Assembly (NCBI RefSeq): GCF_000151315.2
Contig: NW_011887293.1
Coordinates: forward strand, 1,729,552-1,793,551
Source: Capsaspora owczarzaki ATCC 30864
Lineage: Eukaryota; Opisthokonta; Filasterea
DNA length: 64,000 bases
Reading direction: 5' to 3'
This document shows, piece by piece, positions 1-13,423 of this stretch (within the stretch, counting starts at the first letter, position 1; the number at the start of each line of letters is the position of its first letter). Below the pieces are notes generated by a model. The model had not been told where the DNA came from. It did no database searches and saw only the letters and a program-made list of their open reading frames with translations. Made by a program: the position numbers and the translations under genes.

Positions 1-2471
1 CGCAGCCATTCCTTGCGGTCGTCAGCGCGCTTCTTGGAGAAGGCCAAGTCGATCGCCTGGCCGTCGTCCTCGCCCGACCATGTGAACGGAATCTGGTGCA
101 CGTCCATGTTGCTAAAGTACTCTTTGGCCTCTTGGCTGGTCGAGGTACCGAGACCTTTGTAGTACTTGATGGTCCAGCCTTTGCACGCACGGCCATCGTC
201 CTCTTCGCGCCACTGCTGGTACTGCGGTACGGTGAAGAAGGTGAGCACCTGCTTGCCCTTGGTCGCCTTCACGATTGGGGTGATGAACTCGACCAAAAAG
301 CCAGAGACAGTCAGCAGCGACGGCCAGAAATGATGCAGAAAGTTGATGAGCAGGCCCTTGATGTGGCTGCCGTCGCTGTCTTGATCCGTCATGATCATGA
401 GGCGGCCATATCGCAGACCTTCCACCGAAGTGTACTTTTTGTTGAACTGCAGACCGAGAATCTTGATGACGTGCTCAATTTCCTGGTTCTCGCGAATCTG
501 ATGGTGCGCAGCATCGCGGACGTTCAGCAGCTTGCCGCGCAGAGGGAAGACACCATAGTAATCGCGGCCGACCAAGCCCAGACCACTGACGGCGAGTGCC
601 TTGGCGGAATCACCTTCGGTCAGGATGAGCGTGCACTGAGCAGAGTTGCGACCACCAGCCTCGTTCGCGTCGTCCAGCTTGGCAATGCCAGAGATCTTGG
701 AGCTCTTGCGGCCCGAGATTTTGTCAAGCTCCTTGCGCAGCTTTTCATTGTTCTTGTCCAAGATGGCCTGGACGATGCCCGTGGACAGCAGAGCCTTGTT
801 AAACTTGTCGGAGAAGGTGCACTCGGAGCCAAACTCCTTGACCGACAAGGACAGCTCTTCCTTGCTCTGCGACTTGAAGGTTGGGTCGTCGATGAGGGCG
901 TTGACAAAGATCGAAATGTTGTTCTTGATCTGGGGCTTTTTGATCTCGTTGCCCTTGGGCTGCTTGAGTGCCTTGGAGATGGTCGGGTAGATGAGCTCCA
1001 GGACGTGGTTGACGTGCGTGCCGCCAGTGTACGTGTTGATGCCGTTGACAAACGAGACCTGCTGGTGGCCATCGGGGGCGACGGTGACGCACACTTCCCA
1101 GCGGTCGGACACGCGCTCGTGCGCAATCGAGTTCAGCGGGGCGTCGGGGAGGTAGAGCTTGACATAATCGACAAAGCTGCGAATGGGGATGAGGTTGTCG
1201 TTCAGGTAGACCTTGAGGCCACGCATGCAGCCAGCAATGTCGTACACGCGACGGCGGAAGAGACCGACAATGTCGTCGTCCAGGTAGTCCATCTTGAAGC
1301 GCGACAGATCGGGCTTGAAGGTGATTTTCGTAAAGTCGCCCTTGCTGCCGCCTTCGGACGGTGAGATGATTGCCTGGCCCGATTGGCTCATGTTCTTGGT
1401 AAAGACCTGCTTGAAGCGCTGCTTGGTCTCGTGGTCTTGCGTTTCCACAACAAACTCGGTCGAGAAAATGTTGGCGAGCTTGGCACCATAACCGTTGCGG
1501 CCACCCGTGGTCTTCTTCTTGTTGGTTGTGTAGTTGTCCGACGTGAGCAGGTGGCTGAAAATGAGGGTCGGAACCCAGACATTTTCCTTGGTGTGCATGC
1601 GGATCGGGATGCCCTTGCCATCGTTCCAGACGGAAATGGTGTTGTCGGCCTGGTTGATGTCCACCCTGATGGTGGTCATGCTGCTGTCACGCTGCTTGTT
1701 GTCGGAAGCGTTGACGAGCAACTCGTCGAAAATCTTGAACAGGCCAGGGACGAACGAGACGTCGCGGTTTTCAAATTTGCCCTCCTCGTTGCAAACCCAC
1801 AGGTTTTTCGTCTCGGTCGCAACACCGCCAATGTACGTGTCCGGACGAAGCAGAATCTGATCGCGCAGCTCGAGCTTGAGGTACGTCTCCTCGACAGTCA
1901 GCTTCTTGGCCGGGCCAGCGGCATTAGCCGAGCTTGCGTCACCCAGCGGCGCAGCGGCCTTCTTGGTGGGGATGGTTGCCTTCTTAACGGCGGTGGTCTT
2001 CAACTGTAACAAGCCGAGACAAAGAAAAATGAGCAACAGGCCAATGTGTGAGACGAAAACAGTTGCGATTCGAAAAACACAAAAAATTGGTTTGACAGTT
2101 TGTGTTGTTGGCTGGTGAAGTGTGCGAGTCTCACAAACCCGGAGGTCTCTTCACTCTGTTGCCGTGGGTTGTATGGAGTGTAGAGCGTGTCTCACGTTCA
2201 TCAATGATTTGCTCCTCACGCAAAGCATGCTCAAAAACCAAACAGCCATTTGAAACTGTTTTGGTGGATTTGTTTTTTGGCGCCAAATTTTGTTTCAATT
2301 TTGAATCAACCAAACAAGAAAACCGTTTGGAACCAAACACCGGATGCTTCTCGCGTCGCCGCCAGTCCTTCCGCCTCCCCCCCGCAGTATTCAACAAGTT
2401 GTAGGGAGCGAGAAGAAAAGAAAACATACCTGGTTCTCGTTTTCCCAGTCGCCATCGAAAAAGTCAGTCAT
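1..2471 (-). CDS. TOP2: DNA topoisomerase II, N-terminal two thirds (cut by window edge)
   Basis: Type IIA DNA topoisomerase, the nuclear ATP-dependent enzyme that passes one DNA duplex through another. Two exons are visible: 2430-2471 (ATG at 2471, 14 codons) and 1-2003, joined by a GT-AG intron. About 681 residues are present. The GHKL ATPase region carries RPDTYIGG, VNASDNKQRD and TGGRNGYGAKL. The transducer region follows, then the TOPRIM domain with EGDSA, PLRGKLLNV and IMTDQDSDGSHIKG, which hold the acidic metal-binding residues. The frame is still open at position 1, so the winged-helix domain with the catalytic tyrosine and the C-terminal tail lie outside the window. Identity is very secure. 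The first-exon start is inferred from a good donor after the 14th codon. Confidence 0.97.
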
Positions 2472-3071
2472 GGTTGTTGAAAATGAAAGGAAGGACGAAG
2501 TGTTTCAAAAAAAGGGTCAAGAACAAAAACTGTTTGATGTGTTGGTCGTGCGCCGTGTCGTGGTAGTCTCGACCGAGTGCAGCAAGGAAATGGAAGAAGA
2601 GAAGAGCAGAAAAGCAAAGCACAAAGGAAAGTGAGGAGAGAGAGAGAGAGAGAGAGGGAGGGGGGCCTTGTGAGCAAAAGGAGCTTTGAAAGCGATAAAA
2701 AGCGAGGGAAAAAAAAAAAAAACGCGCGAAAGCGAGCGTTCAAAGAAAAGTGAGAAAACAAAAGAGTGAATTGGATGCTGTTACAAATACGGAATTAAAT
2801 GAAGCAATAATGTACATCTACAGAGCATCAATGATGGTGCGAAACACGGAGCTGAACTGCCGAATGGCGGGGTGAGTGAGTAGATCAATCATCATCATTT
2901 GGTCGCGCTCGACTGAGTGGCCACTGGTTCATGAGGGAAAGCGACCGGGCAACATCACTTGGAAGCAATACGAATCCCTCATCACGCAATTTGTACAAGA
3001 CCCCCTCGAAGACCAGTCTACTTTGCAGTCTGAGTGTGTGGGTTGGCTCAGAAGTGCAACAAGGACCGCGA
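2472..3071. other. Head-to-head spacer between TOP2 and the ankyrin gene
   Basis: About 600 bp between divergent starts at 2471 (minus) and 3072 (plus). It contains a purine microsatellite of GA units near 2632-2658 and an A tract near 2710-2722. It presumably holds both promoters and 5' leaders. I see no conserved gene in it. An in-frame upstream ATG for the ankyrin gene lies at 2931. Confidence 0.5.
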
Positions 3072-4325
3072 ATGGCAACCGTCAATGATGCTGCGTCCGC
3101 TGCTGGATCTCGTCCTCTGCCGGCTCACGAGAATGCCTCTGATGCGACCGATGCCGATGAGGCAGGGCTGCTGGAGCCGGACGCCCACGTCGACGGCGAA
3201 AATGAGAGCGGCGACGAGAGTGGTGATGACACGCAGCAGCAGCAGCAGCAGCTCAACGAGCGTCTCCGCCAAGCCATCGCCGGGAACAATGTGGACGAAA
3301 TACACGCATTGATGCAAGCAGGAGCCATCTTGCCGGAGGATTCGCCCGCGGACGACCCCGCAAGCCCGTTCAATTGCATGGTCCGCGAGGTGCTGGCACG
3401 CGTTACGCTCGCCACCTTCCAACTCATCCTCTCCATGCCGCCACAAGCATCGGAAATGGCATCCCTAGGGAGCTCTGTTGCTGGATTAACATTGACCGGG
3501 AGCCTCGAGGGAGCAAGTGACGGTCGAGTGCCAGTCCGAAAATCGCTGGCTCCACGAAGACTCTTCCCCGATATCGAGATGGCATCGATTGCTGTGAGAC
3601 GAGGGCCGGAATTCCTAAGGATACTCATCGCACAGGCGCCGGAGCAGATGGCGCGGTTGGTCGCTTGTGTCGATTCGTCCAACGAGCTGCTCATCTTCCG
3701 AACACGCGACGCCGAGGTCATCGACTTGTTAGGACAGCTGGGTGCGGACATGAACGACACGAACAGCTGGGGCTTGACTCCGCTCTACCAGGCATGCAAC
3801 TCGCGGAATGCGGATTTGGTTCGGGCGTTGCTCAAGCACGGAGCCAATCCAAACATTGGCAGCGCGTTGCCTCGGTTTTCGGCCTATCCCGTGCATGCTG
3901 CCGCCGGAACCTTCAACGCGGGCGTTCTACAGCTCTTGCACGATGCTGGAGCTGATTTCAACATTGGCAGCATTCTCGGATTCACGCCAGTGTTCTCGTG
4001 CGTGGCCGAGATTTCCGCCGAAACGTCGTCTGCGGAGGTGCTCAACACGTTGCAAGTGCTGCACCGGCTCGGGTGCAACCTGAATCACATCAACTCCTTC
4101 AACGAAAATGCCATCAACACCCTAGCCGGTCTGCACGCTCCGACCGTCATTTTGGACAGCTTGCTTCAGTTCGGACTCGACCCGACGCTTGTGAGCAGCG
4201 AGACCAACATGTCGCCGCTACATGCGGCGTGCGCTACGGGCGACGTTGAGCTTGTTCGGGCGCTGCTCGCGCATGGCATATCTCCTGACTCGCTCGTGAA
4301 CAAGCCCGATCTTCAGGTGTACTGA
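3072..4325 (+). CDS. Ankyrin-repeat protein, function unknown
   Basis: Single-exon ORF of 417 residues from ATG 3072; the same frame is open to an ATG at 2931, which would add 47 residues. I prefer 3072 because the residues before it look like untranslated leader. The N-terminus is acidic, with a run of six Gln near residue 55. From about residue 230 there are ankyrin-like repeats with recognisable cores such as GLTPLYQACNSRNADLV, ALLKHGANPN, VHAAAGTF and SPLHAACATGDVELV. Ankyrin repeats are protein-binding modules, so a partner cannot be named. The last repeat is cut short, ending in LQVY. The triplet before the final Val is followed by a donor-like GTGTAC, so a further exon is possible, but the next gene starts only 160 bp downstream and no coding-like exon is visible. 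Confidence 0.75.
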   Translation: MATVNDAASAAGSRPLPAHENASDATDADEAGLLEPDAHVDGENESGDESGDDTQQQQQQLNERLRQAIAGNNVDEIHALMQAGAILPEDSPADDPASPFNCMVREVLARVTLATFQLILSMPPQASEMASLGSSVAGLTLTGSLEGASDGRVPVRKSLAPRRLFPDIEMASIAVRRGPEFLRILIAQAPEQMARLVACVDSSNELLIFRTRDAEVIDLLGQLGADMNDTNSWGLTPLYQACNSRNADLVRALLKHGANPNIGSALPRFSAYPVHAAAGTFNAGVLQLLHDAGADFNIGSILGFTPVFSCVAEISAETSSAEVLNTLQVLHRLGCNLNHINSFNENAINTLAGLHAPTVILDSLLQFGLDPTLVSSETNMSPLHAACATGDVELVRALLAHGISPDSLVNKPDLQVY

Positions 4326-4485
4326 AACTTTGACGTCGATTGATGTCATTTTGTATTCACTTACCCCCCCAACCCATTTACCCCTCGTGTTATTATACTG
4401 TACATGTATTTCTGATCCTTGTTTCAATTCGCACAAATTCGCTTCTGAGCTCACTGCTTCATTTTTTGTTTTGCTTTTTGTCGTC

Positions 4486-6770
<2,285 letters not shown>

Positions 6771-7442
6771 GCCCTGCTGCATTTTCCATCGCTAACGCCA
6801 GATTACACCACCACCAATGAGAACCTTCTCTACTTGTTACCTAAAACGGGGTCGGTATTTCTCTCTTGTGTCGAGCATGTGGCCGATTGAGCGTCAGCGA
6901 GCAGCAGGGCGGTCGTTTTTTTAGTTCTTTCGCTTTTTTTTTTCTATGTGTTTTTTCCCTTCTTGTCTTGCCGATATGGTCGCGTCTACTTTTTCTTCGT
7001 GGTTTGTGCTTTTTATCTTTTATTTGGTTTACTCTCTGAGCTTTTGAAAACATGGCGAGTGCATTTTTGCACTTGCGTTATGACGATTCCGCTACTTTAA
7101 AACCCTTTTGCGTGCCATGTTGCACCGAGTGGCGTTGAATCTGATGATGTGTTGATGAAATTCAGTCTTGCTGTTTGCTATGTGTGTTCGTGTTGACTTG
7201 GTGAAACAAACAAAAAAATTATCACCAAGAATTCACATCAAAAAGTAGTTTTTTTGTTTGTGCCATTGTTTCAATCTCCGTGCCAGCAGCAGCCTTTCAC
7301 CGCTTCCCAACTGATGCGACTTTTCGTTCGCGTGCTTTTTTGTATTTCTGGAGGATTCTTGAACATCGACGCTATAAGTTTGCAAAGAGGCAAAAACAAC
7401 AAAACTTCAAAACGTGTTATTATGTTGTACAAATCCCTCGCT
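6771..7442. other. Tail-to-tail 3' UTR region between TXNRD and calpain-7
   Basis: Convergent spacer of about 670 bp. Apart from the SECIS-like hairpin at 7080-7145 it is T-rich on the plus strand, with runs near 6919-6970. No further gene is supported. Confidence 0.5.
7080..7145 (+). promoter_or_regulatory. SECIS element (type II-like) of the thioredoxin reductase mRNA
   Basis: Selenocysteine insertion hairpin in the 3' UTR. The 5' core ATGA is at 7080-7083 and the 3' core TGAT at 7142-7145, giving the tandem G.A quartet. The stem pairs 7085-7089 with 7137-7141, and 7090-7095 with 7129-7134 (one G-U pair, a two-base bulge at 7135-7136). It may extend by two pairs at 7096-7097 with 7127-7128. 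The unpaired AAAA is at 7099-7102. A small apical helix pairs GTGC 7112-7115 with GCAC 7122-7125, as in form 2 SECIS. The spacing from quartet to AAAA is slightly long compared with the usual. It lies about 316 nt after the in-frame TGA, a normal distance. Confidence 0.8.
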
Positions 7443-10400
7443 CTAGAACGGATCAATAGTCACGGTCGCATTGGGAGACATGGTCACATCCAGTATGAAC
7501 TTGGAGGCTAAAGGATCAAAGGTAGATGGAACGAGCAGATACGCGCCAGGGTCGAGCTTGACACGACCCAGAACCACGCCACAGCGCGGATTAACGTAAT
7601 CGCCCGTATGTGCTTTGGCTGAAGCGAGAAACCGTGGTCGGACCCCAGGAGACGCCGACGATGCAGAGGGAGAGATGGCAAAGATGCCGATATTGAGGGC
7701 GGGCGGGAGAGCCCCTCCAGTGTTTCCCGGGAGCCGCAGTCGAACGGACATTTCACACGGTGTGTTGCCTGACACCCAGATGCGATACATTGGATTCTGA
7801 TCGTAGTGGCCAGAGTTTTCGCTACCGACGGCCGAGCTGCCTGCAATCCACTCTCCTTGCACCTCGCGATAGTTGCCGCCTTCGCCAACCTCGGCCAGGG
7901 GCGCTAGCTGAACCGGAGTGATGGATTCCACCGTCAAGAAGAATTGCGAAATGCGGCCAGGCTCAAAGGTAGCCGGAACGATAATGTAAGACCCAGGCGC
8001 GAGGCTTTTGACTTCCAAATAGCAAAAGCCATGGCGGAACTTTGGCGCAGAAGCAATCATGTTGGTGCCGTGGGTTGTGTCAACGCGCTCAGTGCCATCG
8101 GGGCCAACAGCTGCTCGATACAGGGCAATGCCGGCAGGATAGCTCTTGGGAGCCATCAACTTCAGGAGCAGGGAAGACTGAGGTTGGGCGACCTGCATCG
8201 AGAATTGCGGGTTTTTAAAGTACGAAGAATAATTGCCGCAGCCTCCAGCATTGGCTTGCGTCCAGTTTCCAATTAACTTGACGATCAGACGCCCAAGGTG
8301 GGGTTTGTTGAAAAAAAGAAAAGAAAAGGCAAGCAAGTCAGTGACAAGCGGCACAAACGAGCCTTATCAACCAAGAAAACAGCCGTTGCTAAAGCTCACC
8401 TTTTGTTGGTAATGATACAGCTTGCCAACAGACAATAGAGAAAATGGAGCAGAGGCATACACCTTCAAAGTGTAGTTAATGGCATTGGTCTTGTACTGAG
8501 CGAGCACGAGCGTGTAAGTGTGCTTGCCCGCAGGAACGGTCAGCTTGGCAAGGACATGAGGGCTATTGATTTTGATGCCTTCGATTATTGCGTTGTCTGG
8601 ATAATAAATACGGCCTCCATCACTCTCGAAAATGTGGCTTGTGATAAAGTCCTGGTTGTCGGCAAAGTCTGCCTTATCGACAACGTGCTTGGACAAGAGC
8701 ACCCAGACGACCGACTTTGCTGAAGGTGAATTTACTTCAAGGCGATACTGCGGGTTGAACTCGAGGTTGTACAGGTCTTTGACGGGACCCGAGGAAGGCC
8801 ACGCTCTGGCAAACAACAAAAAATCATGTCAGTACGAAAGGAAACAACAAACACGACACGGACTCTCAAAGTTAGGCTGGCTTACGAGTGAATGGTATAC
8901 CGCCGCTGCAGCAACTGGGGATCCCAGTTCAAATACATGACGTCGAAAAACCGGCAAACAGACTCCCAGTTGATCCAAAACACGCCGTTATCAGATTGCC
9001 TGGCTGCATTGCGGTCGAATCGAAGCTCAGCCAGCAGGGCTGGAGTCCAATTCGTGTCATCGAGCTCCGAAAAGGCACCCTATAAGAGCAACATCAGCAG
9101 ACTACCAGTGAAAAAACAAACGTGACGAAAAGTGCAAAAAGTGAACGAGGGGACGACAGCCTTCCTCACCTTCCAGCGCCTGTGATTCCAGGGGTTTTGA
9201 ACAAGCAGCAGCTTGTACCCTTGCGCATATCGAACGTCCAGAATGGCATAGGCATGGGATGGAACCAAGCCTGTCCGCTCCTCCTCTGCTGCCGAAAGAG
9301 CACCGGTCGACATGGTCATCAGCACATCGCCAGTCCGCAGGCCATTGGTCATACGGGAAAACTGCACATCGGGCTTGAACTCTGAGGCCTTCATGTTGAT
9401 ACGCTGTAGGGAGCCAGAGAGCCAGATGGCAAGAGGCAAGCAGCAACAACAAGAGAGAGAGAGAGAGACACAGAGAGAGAGAGAAGTCAAGATCGGCGTC
9501 ACGCTTGATCAACTTTGATATCTACAACACCACCTCCTAATCAAACCCCTCTCGTGTTCTACTTACCTCGGGAATCCAGCCCGTGAGCGCAAACATGTCG
9601 ATATTGGAGTTGGAGCCGGGAAAGTCATACCCGCCCATCACCTTCATGTAGGCCTTTTCAATAATGCTCACCCAAAGCTCGTTTGGGTTGTTTGAAAAGC
9701 TACACAAGGGCTTGGCATCCCGACCAAACGGGAGAAAGTCATCCACAACCACCTTGCGGGCAACGCCGTTGATGAGGAGTCGAACGGCGTACTTGCCATT
9801 GGCGTTGAACACTGGTCGGCCCCGCGCGTCTTGGGGATGGATGCATCGCGTAATGACCTTTTTCTGGAACTTGCGCTCGTACTCGGAGCAAATAGCCAGC
9901 GACGCCACAAACGAGCAGTCCGACACGACTGTTTGACGAATCGAGTAGGCCGAGACGGATTCAATCATGACAGGCGACTGTGACATGCTCGACGCTCGCT
10001 TCCACGACACGAATGATTCGCTTTGTTTTGCCGAGAGGACGAGAGGGCCGTCCGGGTCTCTGCGTACGAGTTCAGGTCGTAGGAGAGGAACAAAAAAAAA
10101 AAAAAACAAAAAAAAAAAGGACACAGGTGTTTGTGTTTTTTGGCAAAGTCGCGAAACATGCGGTAGAAGCGCCAGTGCCCCACAAAAAGTCAACACAAAC
10201 AAACAAACAAATATCACACCAATAAATCGTCAGATTTCAGTTTCAGGACCACCGTTGGGGGTGGTGGTGGTGGTGAGAAGACGCAAGCTGAGCCTTACAC
10301 AAACTCGGTCAGGCGATAATAGTTTTCACGCGCATCGGCGTCCGTCCACGGCGGAAATACCTTGCCATTAATGTACGACGTGCTTCGAAGCACCTCAATC

Positions 10401-11178
10401 TCCTCCGCGGTCAGTCCGACGGCGGCTGCCGGGTTGGTGCCTGGCTTTTCGAGACCAGCAGCAGCAGCAGCAGCAACAGAACCGCCACTGCTGTTGGGTG
10501 ACCGCCGACCCACGACAGCAGCGCCCGCCGCTGGCACGCCCACAGACTGAGCATGATGTGTTGGTTGCACGACGGGTGCCAGCAAGTCCTCGTCACGCTC
10601 GCCTGCCGCTGCGTCATCGTCGATCGACGAGGCGTGCGACGCGCCCATTTCCTCACTGGGACCAGCGCCTGCGTCGTCGACTCCGACCGCATTGCCGCTC
10701 GCTCTCCCTGCCGCAGTCGTGCTATAGACAGCGCCTCCTCCTGGAACGGGTCGTACTGGGCTCCTCGCGGGACCGGAGCCAGAGCCAGAGCCAGACGCCA
10801 AGCCCGACCAGCTGGAACCGCGCTGCTGTTGCTGTTGTTGCCGGCGGACCAACGCAGCCAGCGCTTCGGCGCGGTCGGCGTACTCCTTGACCTTCTGGCG
10901 CACAGCCTGCACTCGTTGGGGATCTACGTCGCGCTTGGTATCGAGCAGCATGGCCTCTATGACAATTGTGTGCGTGTGTGTGTGTGGTGTAAATTGGGAG
11001 GGAGGGGAGTCAGTTTTTCAAATTTGGTGCTTCTCGAGAGAGTTAGCAAGTAGAAGAAGCATGTCGGCTTGGTACCTGCAGCGTCAATGTACAGGCGCTG
11101 GGCCTCCTCAAGCTGGCCAGCCGTGTCGCTGCGGACGGCCATGAGCGCGGCGGCATACCCAGCCGCATAGAGCGACAT
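7443..11178 (-). CDS. CAPN7: Calpain-7 (PalB-type cysteine protease with MIT domain)
   Basis: Cytosolic calpain family protease that works with ESCRT-III; its fungal homologue PalB acts in pH signalling. Seven exons on the minus strand: 11076-11178, 10299-10956, 9567-10059, 9170-9403, 8886-9079, 8400-8805 and 7443-8276, encoding 973 residues. The N-terminal MIT helix bundle begins with AAALMAVRSD and continues through DTKRDVDPQRVQ. A long low-complexity Ala/Ser/Gly linker follows, then EVLRSTSYINGKVFPPW. The protease core shows Cys in SDCSFVASL, His in LVPSHAYAILD and Asn in QNPWNHRRWK, so all three catalytic residues are present. The exon-3 stretch SLIEKAYMKVMGGYDFPGSN-like (here SIIEKAY) is a calpain-7 hallmark. 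Two C-terminal C2-like domains follow. It is longer than the roughly 810-residue animal protein because of the linker. Confidence 0.93.
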
Positions 11179-11462
11179 TGCCAATCAGGAGAAAAAAACA
11201 AAGAAAAAGAAAAAGAAAAAGCCAAGAAATGGCACAAAAATAGAAAGCAAAGACAGAGAAAAAAAAAAAAAAAAAGACTGAAAAAAGGAAACGATGGAGC
11301 GATAGTAATAAAAGATGCTGCACATGCTTATTGTGGGCCGCAAATGCGAGGAAATGTTGTGAGATTTGAAACACTTTCAGAAATTTTGATTTGTCAACTC
11401 GACCACAGCTAAAACCTTTGGGTAGGAGCATTTCGCTTTGATGGATTTATTTGAATCAGCTG

Positions 11463-12030
11463 CTACAACAACGAGTTCAAGTTGAGTGCATTCGAGACGT
11501 GATGGAGGACCTCCACCACATTCTCCGCCGCTGAATCGTGTTTGCGAGAACTCCAGCGTTTGGCGGCAATTTTCTTCAGCTCACCAACTTCACCCAGCTT
11601 GACAGGGTCGCCATCTTTCTCCAGCGAGCGCGGATTTGCAAGCTCGAGACCGTCCGCAACCATCTCTGCCATCATGTTGATGGCGGACTCTGTCAAGCCA
11701 AGCTGGACGAGTGCTGTTCAATACTCGTGTGCTACGAAGCGACTCTCGTCGATTCGGCGATTGAGCTTCTGACAGAGAGCACTCCTATCATGCACGACAT
11801 GCGCGAGGGCTGGGAGGTTCGAGTTCTGCCCACCAAGTATTGTGACGATGTGGTCTACGAGTCCCTTTATGTCGGATATGTCGAGCGATAATCTTTGAAT
11901 GTGTGTGCGCCATTTTCAACGGTCTGCGTGAAATGCACCAAATCCACATCAACGAATACAGAATAACGAATACCGTATGACTCCAGCCAATATCGAGCAG
12001 TTATGACGATTAAGCAATTTTTTGAGGTAA
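11463..12030 (-). pseudogene. Unidentified minus-strand coding-like locus with an in-frame TGA and a frame change
   Basis: On the minus strand a coding-like helical stretch runs from about 11888 (SLDISDIKGLVDHIVTILGG) to VAHEY near 11723. It meets TGA at about 11720-11722, then continues in the same frame through a second helical stretch (TALVQLGLTESAINMMAEM onward) to a TAG at 11463-11465. Upstream, a third coding-like piece ending HFTQTVENGAHTFKD lies in a different frame. No splice pair that neatly removes the TGA is visible, so I read this as a decayed gene or a stretch with sequence errors. I do not recognise the family. An overlapping plus-strand ORF (11538-11891) is less protein-like. 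No SECIS-like hairpin was seen downstream on the minus strand, so selenocysteine is not supported. Confidence 0.35.
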
Positions 12031-12440
12031 AAACAAGCAAACAAAACAAACAAGGAAGAAAACAAAAAAAATTCGCTCCAGGACAACAAACAGCAGCAGC
12101 AGTAACACATCCAACAAGGAACAAGTACAGCCGTGGCAATTCCATAAAATCAAATGGAACAGGATGACAATCCAGCAGTGTAAGAACACAAAGTCAAGAA
12201 GTACAATAAAAGAAACGAGCGACCGTATTTGTCCGAAAGAGCGAAAAGAGCGGAAACAAGGTAAAGAAAATGGACGGCTAAGACGAAGAAGAGGAGGATG
12301 GACAAAGCGGGAAAAAAAAAAAAGGGTAACTGACAAAATAATACACGAGAAGTAACGAGCGAGGAACACCCCACCCCCCGAAAAAGGGTTGGGATGTTCG
12401 GAATATTTTTGGTGCTTTTTCATTGTGATGGCGTTCGCTG

Positions 12441-13423
12441 TTACTCCTTGTTGGTGAGCTGAGAGATGAGCTCGGCGAGGGGAGCCAGCTCCTTCTTTTC
12501 AATCAGGTTGAACTCTTGCACAAAGAAGATAAAGTGCTTGAACGAGGTGTTGAGATGTGCCTCCTCGCCGAGGGACACGATCTTGTTAAAGTGCGAGTGG
12601 TAGATGTGAGCGTACACTCGGAAGAGGCGCTTGAGAATGTTCTTGGCCGTTGCCTGGAAGGACTTTGGGAATGGCACACCTGCGCAAGAAAAGGTGCGGA
12701 CAAAGTGAAAATGAGATTGTGCTGAACCAGGACTGACGGCACACAAATCAAAAAAAAGGGGGAGGAGGAGGAGAGCATCGTACCAATTTTGGACGGGAAA
12801 ATAGTCTCGTCGTCCAGTTGTCCTTGAACCCAGGTCATCAAAAAGTCAATGTATTCAGGTGCGCTGCACTTGATGGGCTTCTTGACATTCTGGCCATCTG
12901 CCCAATGGTACTCGTATCTGAATGAGGGAGGAAGGTATGAGAGGTTAGCATGAACGTTGGCGGGTCAACCAAACCAACAAACAAACAAAAAGTCAGACTT
13001 GAACATACTTTGGCCCTGCGGACATGACGGGGCATTCCTCAGCGGTGCAAAACTCGGTGATTGTGCCATAGAGCATGTTGATTTGGTTGAAAAAGTCGAC
13101 AGCTGTAACAGTAAGACCAAGCAGAAAAACAAGCAGAAAAAAAAAGAGCAGAAAAACAAGCAGAAAAACAAGCAACAATGAGCCACACCGCTCAAGCCAC
13201 ACAACGACCAGCGCTATGCAGTGTCAATCCCCTGTTCGACTTCCTACGTACTATTGACAGCGACCCACTCGTTCAGATCCTCGCCCTCAGGAAGCGTCAC
13301 TGCCAGCCGCAGGTTGCCCGAGCCAAGAGTTGCCTCTGCATACTTTTTCAGCTGGTATTGCTTGGTGCCTTCTGGGATGTTTCGCTTTGGCTTGAAGGTT
13401 TTTGAACCCTTGGTGCTGCGCAT
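12441..13423 (-). CDS. MOB1: MOB1 kinase activator (Hippo / mitotic exit pathway)
   Basis: Adaptor that binds and activates NDR/LATS kinases in Hippo and mitotic-exit signalling. Four exons: 13252-13423, 13009-13102, 12784-12917 and 12441-12679; phases close exactly for 212 residues, matching the roughly 216 of animal MOB1. Conserved stretches include [48 protein letters not shown] and [14 protein letters not shown]. The zinc ligands are visible as two Cys in FCTAEECPV and two His in HIYHSHF. The start at 13423 gives an N-terminus three residues shorter than human. A small upstream exon cannot be excluded because the first residues differ. Confidence 0.96.

Noticed and set aside
96-1364. 422-codon plus-strand ORF
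   Set aside because: It is antisense to the unmistakable topoisomerase II coding sequence and has no recognisable domain.
11180-11462. Possible second selenoprotein at the 11.5-kb locus
   Set aside because: I looked for an ATGA...GA hairpin downstream on the minus strand and saw none; a frame change upstream also favours decay or error.
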